64,000 nt of DNA from NCBI RefSeq assembly GCF_001426185.1, contig NZ_LMRP01000001.1, positions 1,404,765 to 1,468,764 on the forward strand, read 5' to 3'. The DNA comes from Rhodococcus sp. Leaf247. Lineage in GTDB: Bacteria > Actinomycetota > Actinomycetes > Mycobacteriales > Mycobacteriaceae. Positions 47,087 to 54,993 of the stretch are shown here, one piece after another (position 1 is the first letter of the stretch; each line of letters starts with the position of its first letter). The notes beneath the pieces are model-generated. The model had not been told where the DNA came from, did no database searches, and saw only the letters and a program-made list of their open reading frames with translations. The translations under genes and the position numbers were made by a program.

Positions 47087-47450
47087 CCCTGCACCAACCG
47101 AGCACCCCCTTCAGCACGCTGGAGGGGGTGCTCGCTTTATGGCAGAGGTGTGCGCACCACCCTGCCGCTGGCCGACGCGTGCGGCGATCACGACATCCCC
47201 ACCGGACACCCCCTCCATAAACCGCACACTCCCTCCAGCACGCTGCAACAGGTGTTCGCTTCACGGCAGAGGTGTGCACACACTCTGCAGCCGGTCGATG
47301 CACGCGGCGACCATGTGCACGTGAACGGACGCCGGCCGATGCGTGCGGCCCCCACCAAACACCCCTTGCATCAACCGCACACCCTCTCCAGCACGCTGCA
47401 ACAGGTGTTCGCTTCACGTAAGGGGTGTGCGCACCACTCATCCACAGGGG
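47087..47450. repeat. Left array: three diverged copies of a hairpin-forming repeat
   Basis: Copies lie at about 47087-47160, 47208-47283 and 47360-47436. The shared frame is TGCATCAACCGCACACC, then TCCAGCACGCTGCAACAGG, then TGTTCGCTTCACGG, then GAGGTGTGCGCAC. Spacers between copies also resemble each other (GATGCACGCGGCG versus GATGCGTGCGGCC). Each copy can fold because GCACACC-type and GGTGTGC-type arms are present. No gene is credible here. Copy spacing is 121 and 152 bp. Confidence 0.7.
47101..47132 (+). terminator. Terminator hairpin after etfD
   Basis: AGCACCCCCT (47101-47110) and AGGGGGTGCT (47123-47132) form a perfect 10-bp stem with a 12-base loop, 24 bp after the etfD stop and followed by cgcttta. 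It is also the first unit of the downstream repeat array. Confidence 0.75.
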
Positions 47451-47516
47451 TGCTGGCCATCCACAGCTGCCGCTCGAGCACCGTTCGGCCAGGTCCACGT
47501 CGGCAACGATCGACCG

Positions 47517-48437
47517 ATGGCGCGCATAACCTCTCGCTCGGAGGCATTGGCTCAGGGCTACACGGATTCCGAACTGCGGCGCATGTGCCGAACCGGAGAT
47601 CTCACACGTTTGCGACGCGGGGCCTACGCCAGCTCGGACGACATCGCTAACCTCTCAGAACAGGAACGCCACCTCCTCTTGGCCCGCGCGATGCTGACGA
47701 CAGGCAACCCGGCGCCCGACACAGTGCTGAGCCACGTGTCGGCGGCGATCGCTCACGGTATCGACCTGTGGAACGTGCCGCTCTCCGCAGTTCACATGAC
47801 GCGCAACCGGCGGACAGGTGGTCGTACGGGCCGCGTGCGTCACGTTCACGCGTCGCCCTATGACGCGGACGAGGTCACCGACGCGGCGGGGTTCCGCTCG
47901 ACTACCGTGAGCCGCACCATCGCCGATCTAGCCTGTTGCTTGCCGTTCGACGAAGCAGTCTGTTCTGCGGACGATGCGGCACGTCGACTCGGAGTGACGG
48001 GTACGCAGGTCGAGGAGATACTCGCTCGACGCCCCACCCGTAGCGGCCATGCGAGAGCGCACCGCGTCGCGCTGTTCATGGATGCCGGGTCCGAGAGTGT
48101 CGGTGAGTCACGCAGTCGCGTGCTGCTACGCGCTGCAGGTTTCGCGATTTCGACGCAGCGAGTCATTAACTGCGACAACGCTTCCTATCGTGTCGACTTC
48201 TCGGTGGACGGCACGAACGTGATCGGCGAGTTCGACGGGCGCGTCAAGTATGGCCGACTCGTCCCGACCGGCGAGACTCCGGCCGACGTGCTCTGGCGCG
48301 AGAAGCTCCGCGAAGATGCACTGCGCGGCGCGGGCTACGAGGTAGTGCGCTGGACGTGGCAGGACTTGGCGACGCCGAACGTCGTCATCGAGCGCATGCA
48401 GCGGGCACTCGACCGCAACCACACACCTCCTGCATGA
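47517..48437 (+). CDS. AbiEi-antitoxin-like N terminus with DUF559/Vsr-like nuclease-fold C terminus
   Basis: The 306-aa protein starts MARITSRSEALAQGYTDSEL, a winged-helix like type IV toxin-antitoxin AbiEi antitoxins, followed by RRMCRTGDLTRLRRGAYASS. A middle part includes VLSHVSAAIAHGIDLWN. The C terminus resembles the DUF559/very-short-patch-repair fold: ESVGESRSRVLLRAAGF, then YRVDFSVDGTNVIGEFDGRV (with D and E-x-D in PD-(D/E)xK positions) and LREDALRGAGYEVVRWTWQD. No AbiEii toxin gene is adjacent. ATG 47517 was chosen over an in-frame extension because the domain starts there. Its stop codon merges with the first copy of the right repeat array. Confidence 0.8.
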   Translation: MARITSRSEALAQGYTDSELRRMCRTGDLTRLRRGAYASSDDIANLSEQERHLLLARAMLTTGNPAPDTVLSHVSAAIAHGIDLWNVPLSAVHMTRNRRTGGRTGRVRHVHASPYDADEVTDAAGFRSTTVSRTIADLACCLPFDEAVCSADDAARRLGVTGTQVEEILARRPTRSGHARAHRVALFMDAGSESVGESRSRVLLRAAGFAISTQRVINCDNASYRVDFSVDGTNVIGEFDGRVKYGRLVPTGETPADVLWREKLREDALRGAGYEVVRWTWQDLATPNVVIERMQRALDRNHTPPA

Positions 48438-48812
48438 ACCGCACACCCTCTACAGCCTGCAGCGAAGGGTGTGCGCCCACCACAACACGTGTGCACACCC
48501 CCTGCAGGCCGGCGCCGAGCAGCCGCAGCTCGCACACCCCGGACGCGCGTGCGCCCTGCTGGAACAGGTGCGCACACCCCCTGCGTGGAGCGCACACCAC
48601 CTACAGCCTGCAGCGAAGGGTGCGCGCTCACCACAACACGTGTGCACACACGCTGCAGCCCGGCGCCGGCAGAGTGCACACCCCCTGCAGCGCGTTCGCC
48701 CTGCTGGAACAGGTGCACACACCCCCTGCGTGGAGCGCACACCACCTACAGCCTGCAGCGAAGGGTGTGCGCTCACCACAACAGGTGTGCACACCCCCTG
48801 CAGGCCGGCAAC
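48428..48812. repeat. Right array: three copies of a hairpin repeat, period about 145-150 bp
   Basis: Copies at about 48438-48516, 48588-48667 and 48733-48810 share CGCACACC, then CTACAGCCTGCAGCGAAGGG, then TGTGCGCTCACCACAACA, then GTGTGCACACCCCCTGCAG. The inter-copy segments CCTGCTGGAACAGGTG and ACACCCCCTGCGTGGA also repeat (near 48555 and 48699). CGCACACCCT and AGGGTGTGCG in copy 1 form a perfect 10-bp stem. Copy 1 matches the left array (TGCATGAACCGCACACCCTC versus TGCATCAACCGCACACCCTC), so one repeat family lies on both sides of the 47517-48437 gene. Otherwise the 382-bp gap holds no gene. Confidence 0.75.
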
Positions 48813-48819
48813 GCTTCCG

Positions 48820-49287
48820 TCAGGACTCCGCGATCGCCTTGATCGCAGCGAGTGTGCGCGGTATCCCGTCGAGCGCCGCGGTGCGGCGGATCTCGATCTC
48901 CTCCTGCGCACGATCACCGAACTTCGTGTGGAAGTAGTCGATCCCCTGCTCGGTGAAGAGCCACGATTCGGTGAGCTGCGTCGAATCGTCGTCGATCGCC
49001 TCGAGTGTGTACCCCCACCGCACGAACGAATCTCCGACGAGCCAGGCGAACTCGGTGCCCGGGATGGCGACGGCAACGGTGGAGAACGTCTCCCACGTTC
49101 GGTCGGCAGTGACGTTGCGCCCGGTGAAGGTGGACCCGACCACGTCGGCGCTGCCGCCGTCGTTCCACCAGCACTCCTGGCAGATCGGGCTCCACTCGCC
49201 GGTCCGTGTGACGTCGGAGACGAGGGCGTACACGGCGTCGGCCGATGCGGCGATCACGGTGGAGTCGGAATGCTCGAGTGCTGTCAT
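48820..49287 (-). CDS. SRPBCC (START/Bet v1-like) polyketide-cyclase-type protein, 155 aa
   Basis: A small ligand-binding fold protein. It begins MTALEHSDSTVIAASADAVY, then VSDVTRTGEWSPICQECWWN, VGSTFTGRNVT, TEFAWLVGDSFVRWGYTLE and SWLFTEQGIDYFHTKFGD, ending in a long helix with IRRTAALDGIPRTLAAIKAI. This is typical of the SRPBCC family in actinobacteria. The substrate is unknown. ATG 49287 overlaps the nadR stop by 4 bp, making it the third gene of pnuC-nadR-SRPBCC, though no NAD role is evident. Confidence 0.82.
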   Translation of the reverse strand: MTALEHSDSTVIAASADAVYALVSDVTRTGEWSPICQECWWNDGGSADVVGSTFTGRNVTADRTWETFSTVAVAIPGTEFAWLVGDSFVRWGYTLEAIDDDSTQLTESWLFTEQGIDYFHTKFGDRAQEEIEIRRTAALDGIPRTLAAIKAIAES

Positions 49288-50336
49288 GCCTCGAGTATGC
49301 CGCCGAGCGGTGCAGCGAAAGTAGTGCGCCGCCGAAGTTCCTGCTCCGCCGCCCGAGTGCCCAGCTCGAGACGCTCCTCGTGGCTGCCGGTGAGCAGCAC
49401 CCACGAGCGTCGGGATCGGGTGAGCGCGTCCAGGAACCACCCGGTCATCTCGGCGCGGACATGCTCGCCGTCACGAATGCCGTCCTGCACGAACGGAACT
49501 CCGTGGTGATCGGTCACCAAGTACAGGGCGTGTCGGTCGTCGGCAACGGCCCGATGCGAGTCGACGCCGAGGTAGCGGCGCTCCCACACCGTCGTCGCGA
49601 AGGCGTCGGTGTCGCAGATCAATACGGGCGATCCACGCCGCGCTGCCGCCTCCTCGTGAGCAGCCTGGGTGCGGGCGATGCGGGCGAAGTCGTCACCGGT
49701 CCAGACGATGTCGTCGACGGAACCGACCTCCGCACACTTGTCGACGGTGTCCTTCCGCCCGAACTCGTCGACGCACTCGGTGTCCGGCCATCGCTGCCGA
49801 AAGTGTGTAGTCAAGGCACCGGCAACAGTGGTGGTGCCCGTCGATTCGGAACCCACCACGACGATGCGCGTCGTGAGACCCGCTCTGGCGGGCGCATCGA
49901 GGCACCTCCACGAAGCAGCGAGATCGGCACGACACGACGTCCCGGACACGGGAAAGCCGGTGCGCGGCAGATCGAACGGCACGTGTCGAGCGTCGAACCA
50001 CCGCGCCAGTTCTTCGCCGTACGGCTCGCTGGTGACCACCACATCGACGGGCTCGTTCCCGACAGCTGCACGCATGCACGCCACCTGCGCCGCCCACACG
50101 GCGCGGGACGTGTGGTCGATCGGTGCGTCGCACACGATGCCGGTGATGGTGACCGACTCGTCGCACGCATGCGATTCGGTCATCCAGGCGACGCGGTTCT
50201 GCAAAGACACCGACTCCACCGACGCGGACATCACCACGACGGTCACGCGCTCCGCCAGCGTGGCGGCGAAGCGGACCATCGCGTGGTGGCCGGCGTGCGG
50301 CGGGTAGAACTTGCCGATGATCAGAGCGTGCGTCAC
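49284..50336 (-). CDS. nadR: NadR-like bifunctional NMN adenylyltransferase / ribosylnicotinamide kinase
   Basis: Salvages imported nicotinamide riboside to NAD. The N-terminal nucleotidyltransferase begins VTHALIIGKFYPPHAGHHAM, with the GxFxPxHxGH motif. The C-terminal half is a P-loop kinase: VVVGSESTGTTTVAGALT, where the Walker A lysine is replaced by Thr, then CVDEFGR, and CDTDAFATTVWERRYLG as in RNK domains. There is no HTH repressor domain. The GTG start overlaps the pnuC stop by 4 bp (GTGA). At 350 aa it is normal for the two-domain form. Confidence 0.88.
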   Translation of the reverse strand: MTHALIIGKFYPPHAGHHAMVRFAATLAERVTVVVMSASVESVSLQNRVAWMTESHACDESVTITGIVCDAPIDHTSRAVWAAQVACMRAAVGNEPVDVVVTSEPYGEELARWFDARHVPFDLPRTGFPVSGTSCRADLAASWRCLDAPARAGLTTRIVVVGSESTGTTTVAGALTTHFRQRWPDTECVDEFGRKDTVDKCAEVGSVDDIVWTGDDFARIARTQAAHEEAAARRGSPVLICDTDAFATTVWERRYLGVDSHRAVADDRHALYLVTDHHGVPFVQDGIRDGEHVRAEMTGWFLDALTRSRRSWVLLTGSHEERLELGTRAAEQELRRRTTFAAPLGGILEA

Positions 50337-50962
50337 GCCGCCACCTCGACCCGGTCGTCGGTCATAGACCGCGTCCACGCCGACAGTCCGGCAACGCACA
50401 GTCCGATGAAGCCGAGGTACAGAACGCCGGTCAGGATCAGATCCTTGTAGAGGTAGAGCGGCACGTAGACGACGTCCGCCGCGATCCACAGCCACCAGGA
50501 TTCGCGGCGCTTGGTCACCTGCCCCCACGTCGCCAGCAGTGACAGCACGGTGGTCACCGCATCCCAGAACGGCACGACCGACGTCGTCGCGGTGTCGAGG
50601 AACCACGTCATGGCCACCGTCGCGATCACTCCGACGACGCCGAGCCACCACCATTCCCGACGGCTGGTGGAGGTGACCACCAGCGGCCCCCGCGTTCCGC
50701 CGCCGACCCACAGAACCCAGCCGGAGAGTGCGAGAGCGATGTAGACGAACTGCAGCGCCGCGTCGGCGAACAGCCCGGCGCCGAAGAAGAGCAGGACGAA
50801 GGCGAGGTTGTTGGCGATGCCGATGGGCCAGTTCCACACCGACTGCCGTGCGACCAGGACGACGCAGGTTGCGCCGGTGACGAATCCGACGACCTCGACC
50901 CAGGACGTCGGTGCCCCGAACGACACGAACGCGGTGGATCCGAGCCACTCGATCAACGACAT
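50333..50962 (-). CDS. pnuC: PnuC-type nicotinamide riboside transporter
   Basis: An inner-membrane protein of 209 aa with about seven helices. It starts MSLIEWLGSTAFVSFGAPTS and has the family features VARQSVWNWPIGIANNLAF and LLATWGQVTKRRESWWLWI followed by YVPLYLYKDL, with the Trp/Asn pocket residues typical of PnuC. It takes up nicotinamide riboside by facilitated diffusion, trapped by the kinase encoded next (nadR). ATG at 50962 has AAGGAGG upstream, overlapping an inverted repeat. Confidence 0.92.
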   Translation of the reverse strand: MSLIEWLGSTAFVSFGAPTSWVEVVGFVTGATCVVLVARQSVWNWPIGIANNLAFVLLFFGAGLFADAALQFVYIALALSGWVLWVGGGTRGPLVVTSTSRREWWWLGVVGVIATVAMTWFLDTATTSVVPFWDAVTTVLSLLATWGQVTKRRESWWLWIAADVVYVPLYLYKDLILTGVLYLGFIGLCVAGLSAWTRSMTDDRVEVAA

Positions 50963-50970
50963 GACGCCTC

Positions 50971-50992
50971 CTTAGCTACGATTTGCGCTAAG
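50971..50992 (-). promoter_or_regulatory. Inverted repeat overlapping the pnuC ribosome-binding site
   Basis: CTTAGC (50971-50976), ten bases, GCTAAG (50987-50992). The proximal arm runs into the AAGGAGG Shine-Dalgarno of pnuC. It may be the operator of an NAD-responsive repressor or an RNA element; I cannot assign it to NrtR, NiaR or a known riboswitch. Confidence 0.45.
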
Positions 50993-51031
50993 CATGGCGC
51001 AGAAATGCTCCAAGTGCAACACGCGGCCCGC

Positions 51032-51718
51032 TCAGGCCACCGGCTCGAGCAACTGCGGCCCGTTGTTGCGCACGCTGTTGACGGCCGTGCTCACCTCGTA
51101 CGGGGACAGATGCGGCTCGGGAATCGACTGGACCAGGTCCGCGACCGCGCCCTGATCGGTCAGCGTCGGGTCCAACCACGCATCACGCATGTCTGCAGGG
51201 ACCACGACGGGCGACCGGTCGTGGATGTGCCCCAGCTCGTCGGTGGCCGTCGTGGTGAGCACAGTCGTGGTCCACACCCATTTGCCGGGATCGTCGTCCG
51301 CGAGTTCGGGGTCGGGCCACAGCTCGTACAGACCCGCCATCGCGAGAACGCCGTCGGTGTGGAGGAAGTGCGGCACCTTCTTGCCCTCCCGCTTCTCCCA
51401 CTCGTAGTATCCGTCGGCCGGCACGAGGCAGCGTCGCTTCGCCGCGGCCTTCCGGAAGGCCGGCTTCTCGGTGATGGTCTCGGATCGCGCGTTGATCAGC
51501 CGGCTCGCGATCTTGCGATCCTTGGCCCACGACGGGATCAGACCCCAGCGAACGGTTCGGAGTTGCCGCGCCTCCTCCCCTCGCTCGAGGACGATGCGCA
51601 CCGGATCGGTGGGCGCCACGTTGTACGACGGTTCCGGGGCCTCACCGAGCGCCACAGCAGCGTCGAAGATGGACGAGAGGTCGTCGTCGGACCGGGTACT
51701 CGCGTATCTACCGCACAT
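51032..51718 (-). CDS. SRAP-family (HMCES/YedK) abasic-site protein
   Basis: Forms a protective thiazolidine crosslink to abasic sites in single-stranded DNA. The protein must start at MCGRYAS, since Cys2 is the reactive residue after Met removal, so ATG 51718 is firm and the long in-frame extension is not used. Other family marks are YNVAPTDPVRIV (active-site Asn), WGLIPSWAKD, NARSETITEKPAF (active-site Glu region), RRCLVPADGYYEW and HDRSPVVVP (active-site His). At 228 aa it is complete. It is divergent from deoR-galTK across a palindromic region. Confidence 0.93.
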   Translation of the reverse strand: MCGRYASTRSDDDLSSIFDAAVALGEAPEPSYNVAPTDPVRIVLERGEEARQLRTVRWGLIPSWAKDRKIASRLINARSETITEKPAFRKAAAKRRCLVPADGYYEWEKREGKKVPHFLHTDGVLAMAGLYELWPDPELADDDPGKWVWTTTVLTTTATDELGHIHDRSPVVVPADMRDAWLDPTLTDQGAVADLVQSIPEPHLSPYEVSTAVNSVRNNGPQLLEPVA

Positions 51719-51772
51719 GGTCCGATTCTGCCCCGGGTCACCGACACCTCGGCGCCTCGATCGAGTCGAACC

Positions 51773-51812
51773 CACACGAGTCCGTTTCTGTTCGAAATTG
51801 TTGACTCGTGTG
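51773..51812. promoter_or_regulatory. 10-bp perfect inverted repeat in the SRAP / deoR-galTK divergent promoter
   Basis: CACACGAGTC (51773-51782) and GACTCGTGTG (51803-51812) are separated by 20 bp, two DNA turns. The right arm overlaps TTGACT (51801-51806), a likely -35 for the deoR-galT-galK operon. It fits an autoregulatory DeoR operator; binding is inferred. Confidence 0.6.
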
Positions 51813-51848
51813 AGATGCTGTGTCGATGCAAACAGCGCGGACGCCGTG

Positions 51849-52637
51849 ATGCTCGCGCACCAACGGCAGCAGAGCATCCTCGACGAGGTGACGCGGCGCG
51901 GCGCCGTCAAGGTCGCCGACCTGGGCGTCGAATTGTCGGTGTCGGACATGACCATCCGTCGCGACGTGAACGAACTGGTCACGCGCGGTCTCGTCGAGCG
52001 AGTGCACGGTGGGGTCACACTCCCCCGAACCGCCAGCGTCTACGAGCCCGGGTTCTCCGCCAAGTCCGAGCTCGATCGTGATGCCAAGACGGCGATCGCC
52101 CGCGCCGCCGCCCGCTACGTCCGGCCGGGTACCTCCGTCGGCATCTCGGGGGGCACCACCACTCATGCCGTCGCGCAGGAGCTGCTGGATGTCGCCGACC
52201 TGACGATCGTCACCAACTCGCTCCCCGTGGCCGATCTGTTCCATGCCGCCGGCCGCACGGTCCTGCTCACCGGGGGCGAGCGCACACCGTCGCAGTCACT
52301 GGTCGGCCCCCTGACCGTCGACGCACTCGCCGGGATCCATCTCGATCTGCTGTTCCTCGGCACTCACGGGGTGGACGTGGAGTCGGGGCTCACGAGCCCC
52401 AATCTGATGGAGGCACAGACCAATCGGGCACTGGTCGCGTCGTCCCGGCGCGTGATCGTCGTCGCCGACCACACCAAATGGGGCGTGCGCGCACTCGCGA
52501 ACACCGTTCCCCTCTCCCGTGTCGACGTCTTCGTCACCGACGCCGGCCTCGACCAGGGTGCACGCGAGGCCCTGAACGATGCCGTCGACGACGTCGTCAT
52601 CGCCGGATCCACTGTCGAAGAAAAGAGCGTCCGATGA
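51849..52637 (+). CDS. DeoR-family transcriptional regulator of the gal operon
   Basis: A 262-aa sugar-responsive repressor. The N-terminal DeoR HTH is RQQSILDEVTRRGAVKVADL followed by SVSDMTIRRDVNEL. The C-terminal DeoR sensor domain includes GISGGTTTHAVAQEL, TIVTNSLPVADLF, FLGTHGVDVESGLTSPN and VADHTKWGVRALA, which usually bind a phosphorylated sugar. ATG 51849 is preferred; GTG immediately before it is possible. It overlaps galT by 4 bp and so is likely the local regulator of galactose use, responding to galactose-1-phosphate or a related sugar (inferred). Confidence 0.9.
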   Translation: MLAHQRQQSILDEVTRRGAVKVADLGVELSVSDMTIRRDVNELVTRGLVERVHGGVTLPRTASVYEPGFSAKSELDRDAKTAIARAAARYVRPGTSVGISGGTTTHAVAQELLDVADLTIVTNSLPVADLFHAAGRTVLLTGGERTPSQSLVGPLTVDALAGIHLDLLFLGTHGVDVESGLTSPNLMEAQTNRALVASSRRVIVVADHTKWGVRALANTVPLSRVDVFVTDAGLDQGAREALNDAVDDVVIAGSTVEEKSVR

Positions 52638-53788
52638 CCACGCACGACCCGTCGGCACCCGCACGCCACGCGGTACGCAAGACCAGCACCATCCTGTCCG
52701 ACGGCCGCGAACTGCTCTATTTCGACGACTCGGAACCGTACGTCTCCGGCGAGCTGACCAGGGATCTGGTGGACACCCGCCCCCTACCGACGTCGGAGTC
52801 GTTGTCGCAGATGCGTTTCGACGTCCTGACGGGCGACTGGGTCGTCATCGCCGCGCAGCGGATGGACCGGACGTTCCTGCCCCCGCCCGACGAATCCCCT
52901 CTCGCACCCAGCCGGCCGGGCCATCCTCCGACGGAGATTCCCGCATCGGACTACGACGTCGTGGTGTTCGAGAACAGATTCCCGTCGCTCGCGCAGTCCG
53001 CTGCGGCGCAACACCTTCCATCGTCGGTGGACGGTGAGGAGCTGTGGCCGCTGGCCGCAGGAACCGGGCGCTGCGAGGTCGTGTGCTTCGCCAGTGATCC
53101 CGACGCGTCCTTCGCCTCGCTCGATCCGCATCGGGTGCGGACCATCGTCGACGTGTGGGCGGATCGCACCGAGGCCTTGTCGGCGCTCCCGGGTGTGCGC
53201 CAGGTGTTCTGTTTCGAGAACCGGGGCAAGGAGATCGGCGTGACGCTGACCCACCCGCACGGCCAGATCTACGCGTATCCGTACCTCCCCCCGCGTACCG
53301 ACGCCATGATGCGCCAGTCGAAGCTGCACGCAGAGCGCACGGGCCGCAAGCTGCTGACAGACGTTCTGGATGCCGAACTGCGTTCGGGCAGAAGGATCGT
53401 CGTCGACACCGAGCACTGGGTGGCCTACGTTCCGGCGGCGTCGCGCTGGCCGCTCGAGATCCACCTGGCACCGCGGCGCGACGTCCCCGACCTCGCCGCA
53501 CTCACCGTTGCCGAGCGGGACTCGTTGGCGCACGTGTACCGCGACCTCCTGCGCTCGGTGGACAACTTCTTCGACGGCGTGGACGAGGTGCCGTACATCG
53601 CGGCGTGGCATCAGGCTCCTGTCGGCGAGGACCGCGACCTCGGACGCCTTCACCTGCAGTTGTTCTCGATGATGCGCTCGCCGGGCCGGATGAAGTTCCT
53701 CGCCGGATCGGAATCGGCGATGGGCGCGTGGATCAACGACACGACACCGGAGAAGATCGCGGACCGACTCCGCGAGGTGCACCCGTGA
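52634..53788 (+). CDS. galT: Galactose-1-phosphate uridylyltransferase
   Basis: The Leloir enzyme exchanging UMP between UDP-glucose and galactose-1-phosphate. The 384-aa protein shows MRFDVLTGDWVVIAAQRMDR, VVFENRFPSL, CEVVCFASDPDASFASL, the nucleophilic histidine motif THPHGQIYAYPYLPPR, and C-terminal RDLGRLHLQLFSMMRSPGRM followed by FLAGSE. All are hallmarks of class I GalT. The ATG overlaps the deoR stop (ATGA), and its stop overlaps galK (GTGA), giving a tightly coupled deoR-galT-galK operon. No galE is in the window. Confidence 0.96.
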   Translation: MTTHDPSAPARHAVRKTSTILSDGRELLYFDDSEPYVSGELTRDLVDTRPLPTSESLSQMRFDVLTGDWVVIAAQRMDRTFLPPPDESPLAPSRPGHPPTEIPASDYDVVVFENRFPSLAQSAAAQHLPSSVDGEELWPLAAGTGRCEVVCFASDPDASFASLDPHRVRTIVDVWADRTEALSALPGVRQVFCFENRGKEIGVTLTHPHGQIYAYPYLPPRTDAMMRQSKLHAERTGRKLLTDVLDAELRSGRRIVVDTEHWVAYVPAASRWPLEIHLAPRRDVPDLAALTVAERDSLAHVYRDLLRSVDNFFDGVDEVPYIAAWHQAPVGEDRDLGRLHLQLFSMMRSPGRMKFLAGSESAMGAWINDTTPEKIADRLREVHP

Positions 53789-54993
53789 CCGCGTGGGTGC
53801 CGGTGGTGGCCGAGAACGACCTCGCCGACGGAGCCGTTGCGCAGTTCCGCACGACGTTCGGCACGGAGCCCGACGGCGTCTGGATAGCACCCGGACGTGT
53901 CAATCTGATCGGTGAGCACGTCGATTATGCCGGCGGACTCGTTCTGCCCTTCGCGCTTCCGTACGTCACCGCGGTGGCGGTGCGTCGCCGCGACGACGGA
54001 GTCCTCCGCGGCGCCTCGACCGCGTCGAACGAACATTGGGGCGTCAGGCTGTCGGCTATCGCCCCCGGATCTCCGGCCGGATGGGCTGCGTACGTCGCGG
54101 GTGTCGCGTGGGCGCTCGGCATCACCGACGGGGCGGACATCGCCGTGCACTCGTCGGTCCCGCTGGGCTCCGGCCTGTCCAGCTCGGCCGCACTGGAATG
54201 TTCGGTCGCGCTGGCCCTGCACGACCTGTTCGACCTGGACGTGGACCGACAGGCATTGGTGCAGGCCAGCATTCGCGCCGAGAACGAGATCGCCGGGGCG
54301 TCCACCGGGGGCATGGATCAGGCGGTGGCGATGTTCGCCCGAGCCGGCCACGCTCTACTGCTGGATTGTCTCGACGGGAGCACCCGACAGATCCCCCTGG
54401 ATCTCGCGGCAGTGGACGCACAGGTCCTCGTCGTCGACACCAACGCCCCCCACCGCCTCGTCGACGGTCAGTACGGTGCCCGCCGCGCATCCATCGAGAA
54501 GGCATGCGCCGACCTCGGCGTGACGACGCTGCGTGGACTCGACCCCGACACCGCGTCCGCAGCCATGACCGATCCCACCACCGCGGCACGAGTTCGACAT
54601 GTCACCAGCGAGATCCGACGCGTCGAGCAGGCGGTGGACCTGCTCGACGGCACCGTCGACCTCGCAGCACTGGGCACCCTGCTGACCGCGTCGCACCGAT
54701 CTCTGCGCGACGACTACGAGGTCAGTTCCCCGGAACTCGACAGTGCCGTCGACGCCGCGCTCGACGCGGGCGCCTTCGGGTCGCGCATGATCGGGGGCGG
54801 GTTCGGGGGGTCCGCCATCGCGCTGGTATCTCTCGATCAGGTGGACGCGGTTGCTGCTGCGATCACCGATGCGGCAGCACGATCCGGCCTGCCCACACCG
54901 TCGTTCCTTACCGCTGACCCGTCGGATTCGGCGCGTCGCCACGAGGGCGGCGCGACGCCGCCACCAGCAGAATCAGTCCCACCACGAGACTGA
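53785..54993 (+). CDS. galK: Galactokinase
   Basis: Phosphorylates galactose at C1; GHMP kinase superfamily. It contains the galactokinase signature GRVNLIGEHVDYAGG (near residue 38), the ATP loop VPLGSGLSSSAALEC, STGGMDQAV with the catalytic-base Asp, and GSRMIGGGFGGSAIAL near the C terminus. Its 402 aa are normal. The last 28 codons overlap in antisense the end of the convergent DUF3068 gene; these residues (ending PPPAESVPPRD) are beyond the family core. Confidence 0.95.
   Translation: MTAWVPVVAENDLADGAVAQFRTTFGTEPDGVWIAPGRVNLIGEHVDYAGGLVLPFALPYVTAVAVRRRDDGVLRGASTASNEHWGVRLSAIAPGSPAGWAAYVAGVAWALGITDGADIAVHSSVPLGSGLSSSAALECSVALALHDLFDLDVDRQALVQASIRAENEIAGASTGGMDQAVAMFARAGHALLLDCLDGSTRQIPLDLAAVDAQVLVVDTNAPHRLVDGQYGARRASIEKACADLGVTTLRGLDPDTASAAMTDPTTAARVRHVTSEIRRVEQAVDLLDGTVDLAALGTLLTASHRSLRDDYEVSSPELDSAVDAALDAGAFGSRMIGGGFGGSAIALVSLDQVDAVAAAITDAAARSGLPTPSFLTADPSDSARRHEGGATPPPAESVPPRD

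Noticed and set aside
47087-48812. CRISPR array
   Set aside because: Repeats are about 70-80 bp, diverged and irregularly spaced, the intervals also repeat, and no cas gene is present.
50963-51031. NAD-type riboswitch upstream of pnuC
   Set aside because: Only a short palindrome is visible; the leader is too short and lacks a recognisable aptamer.
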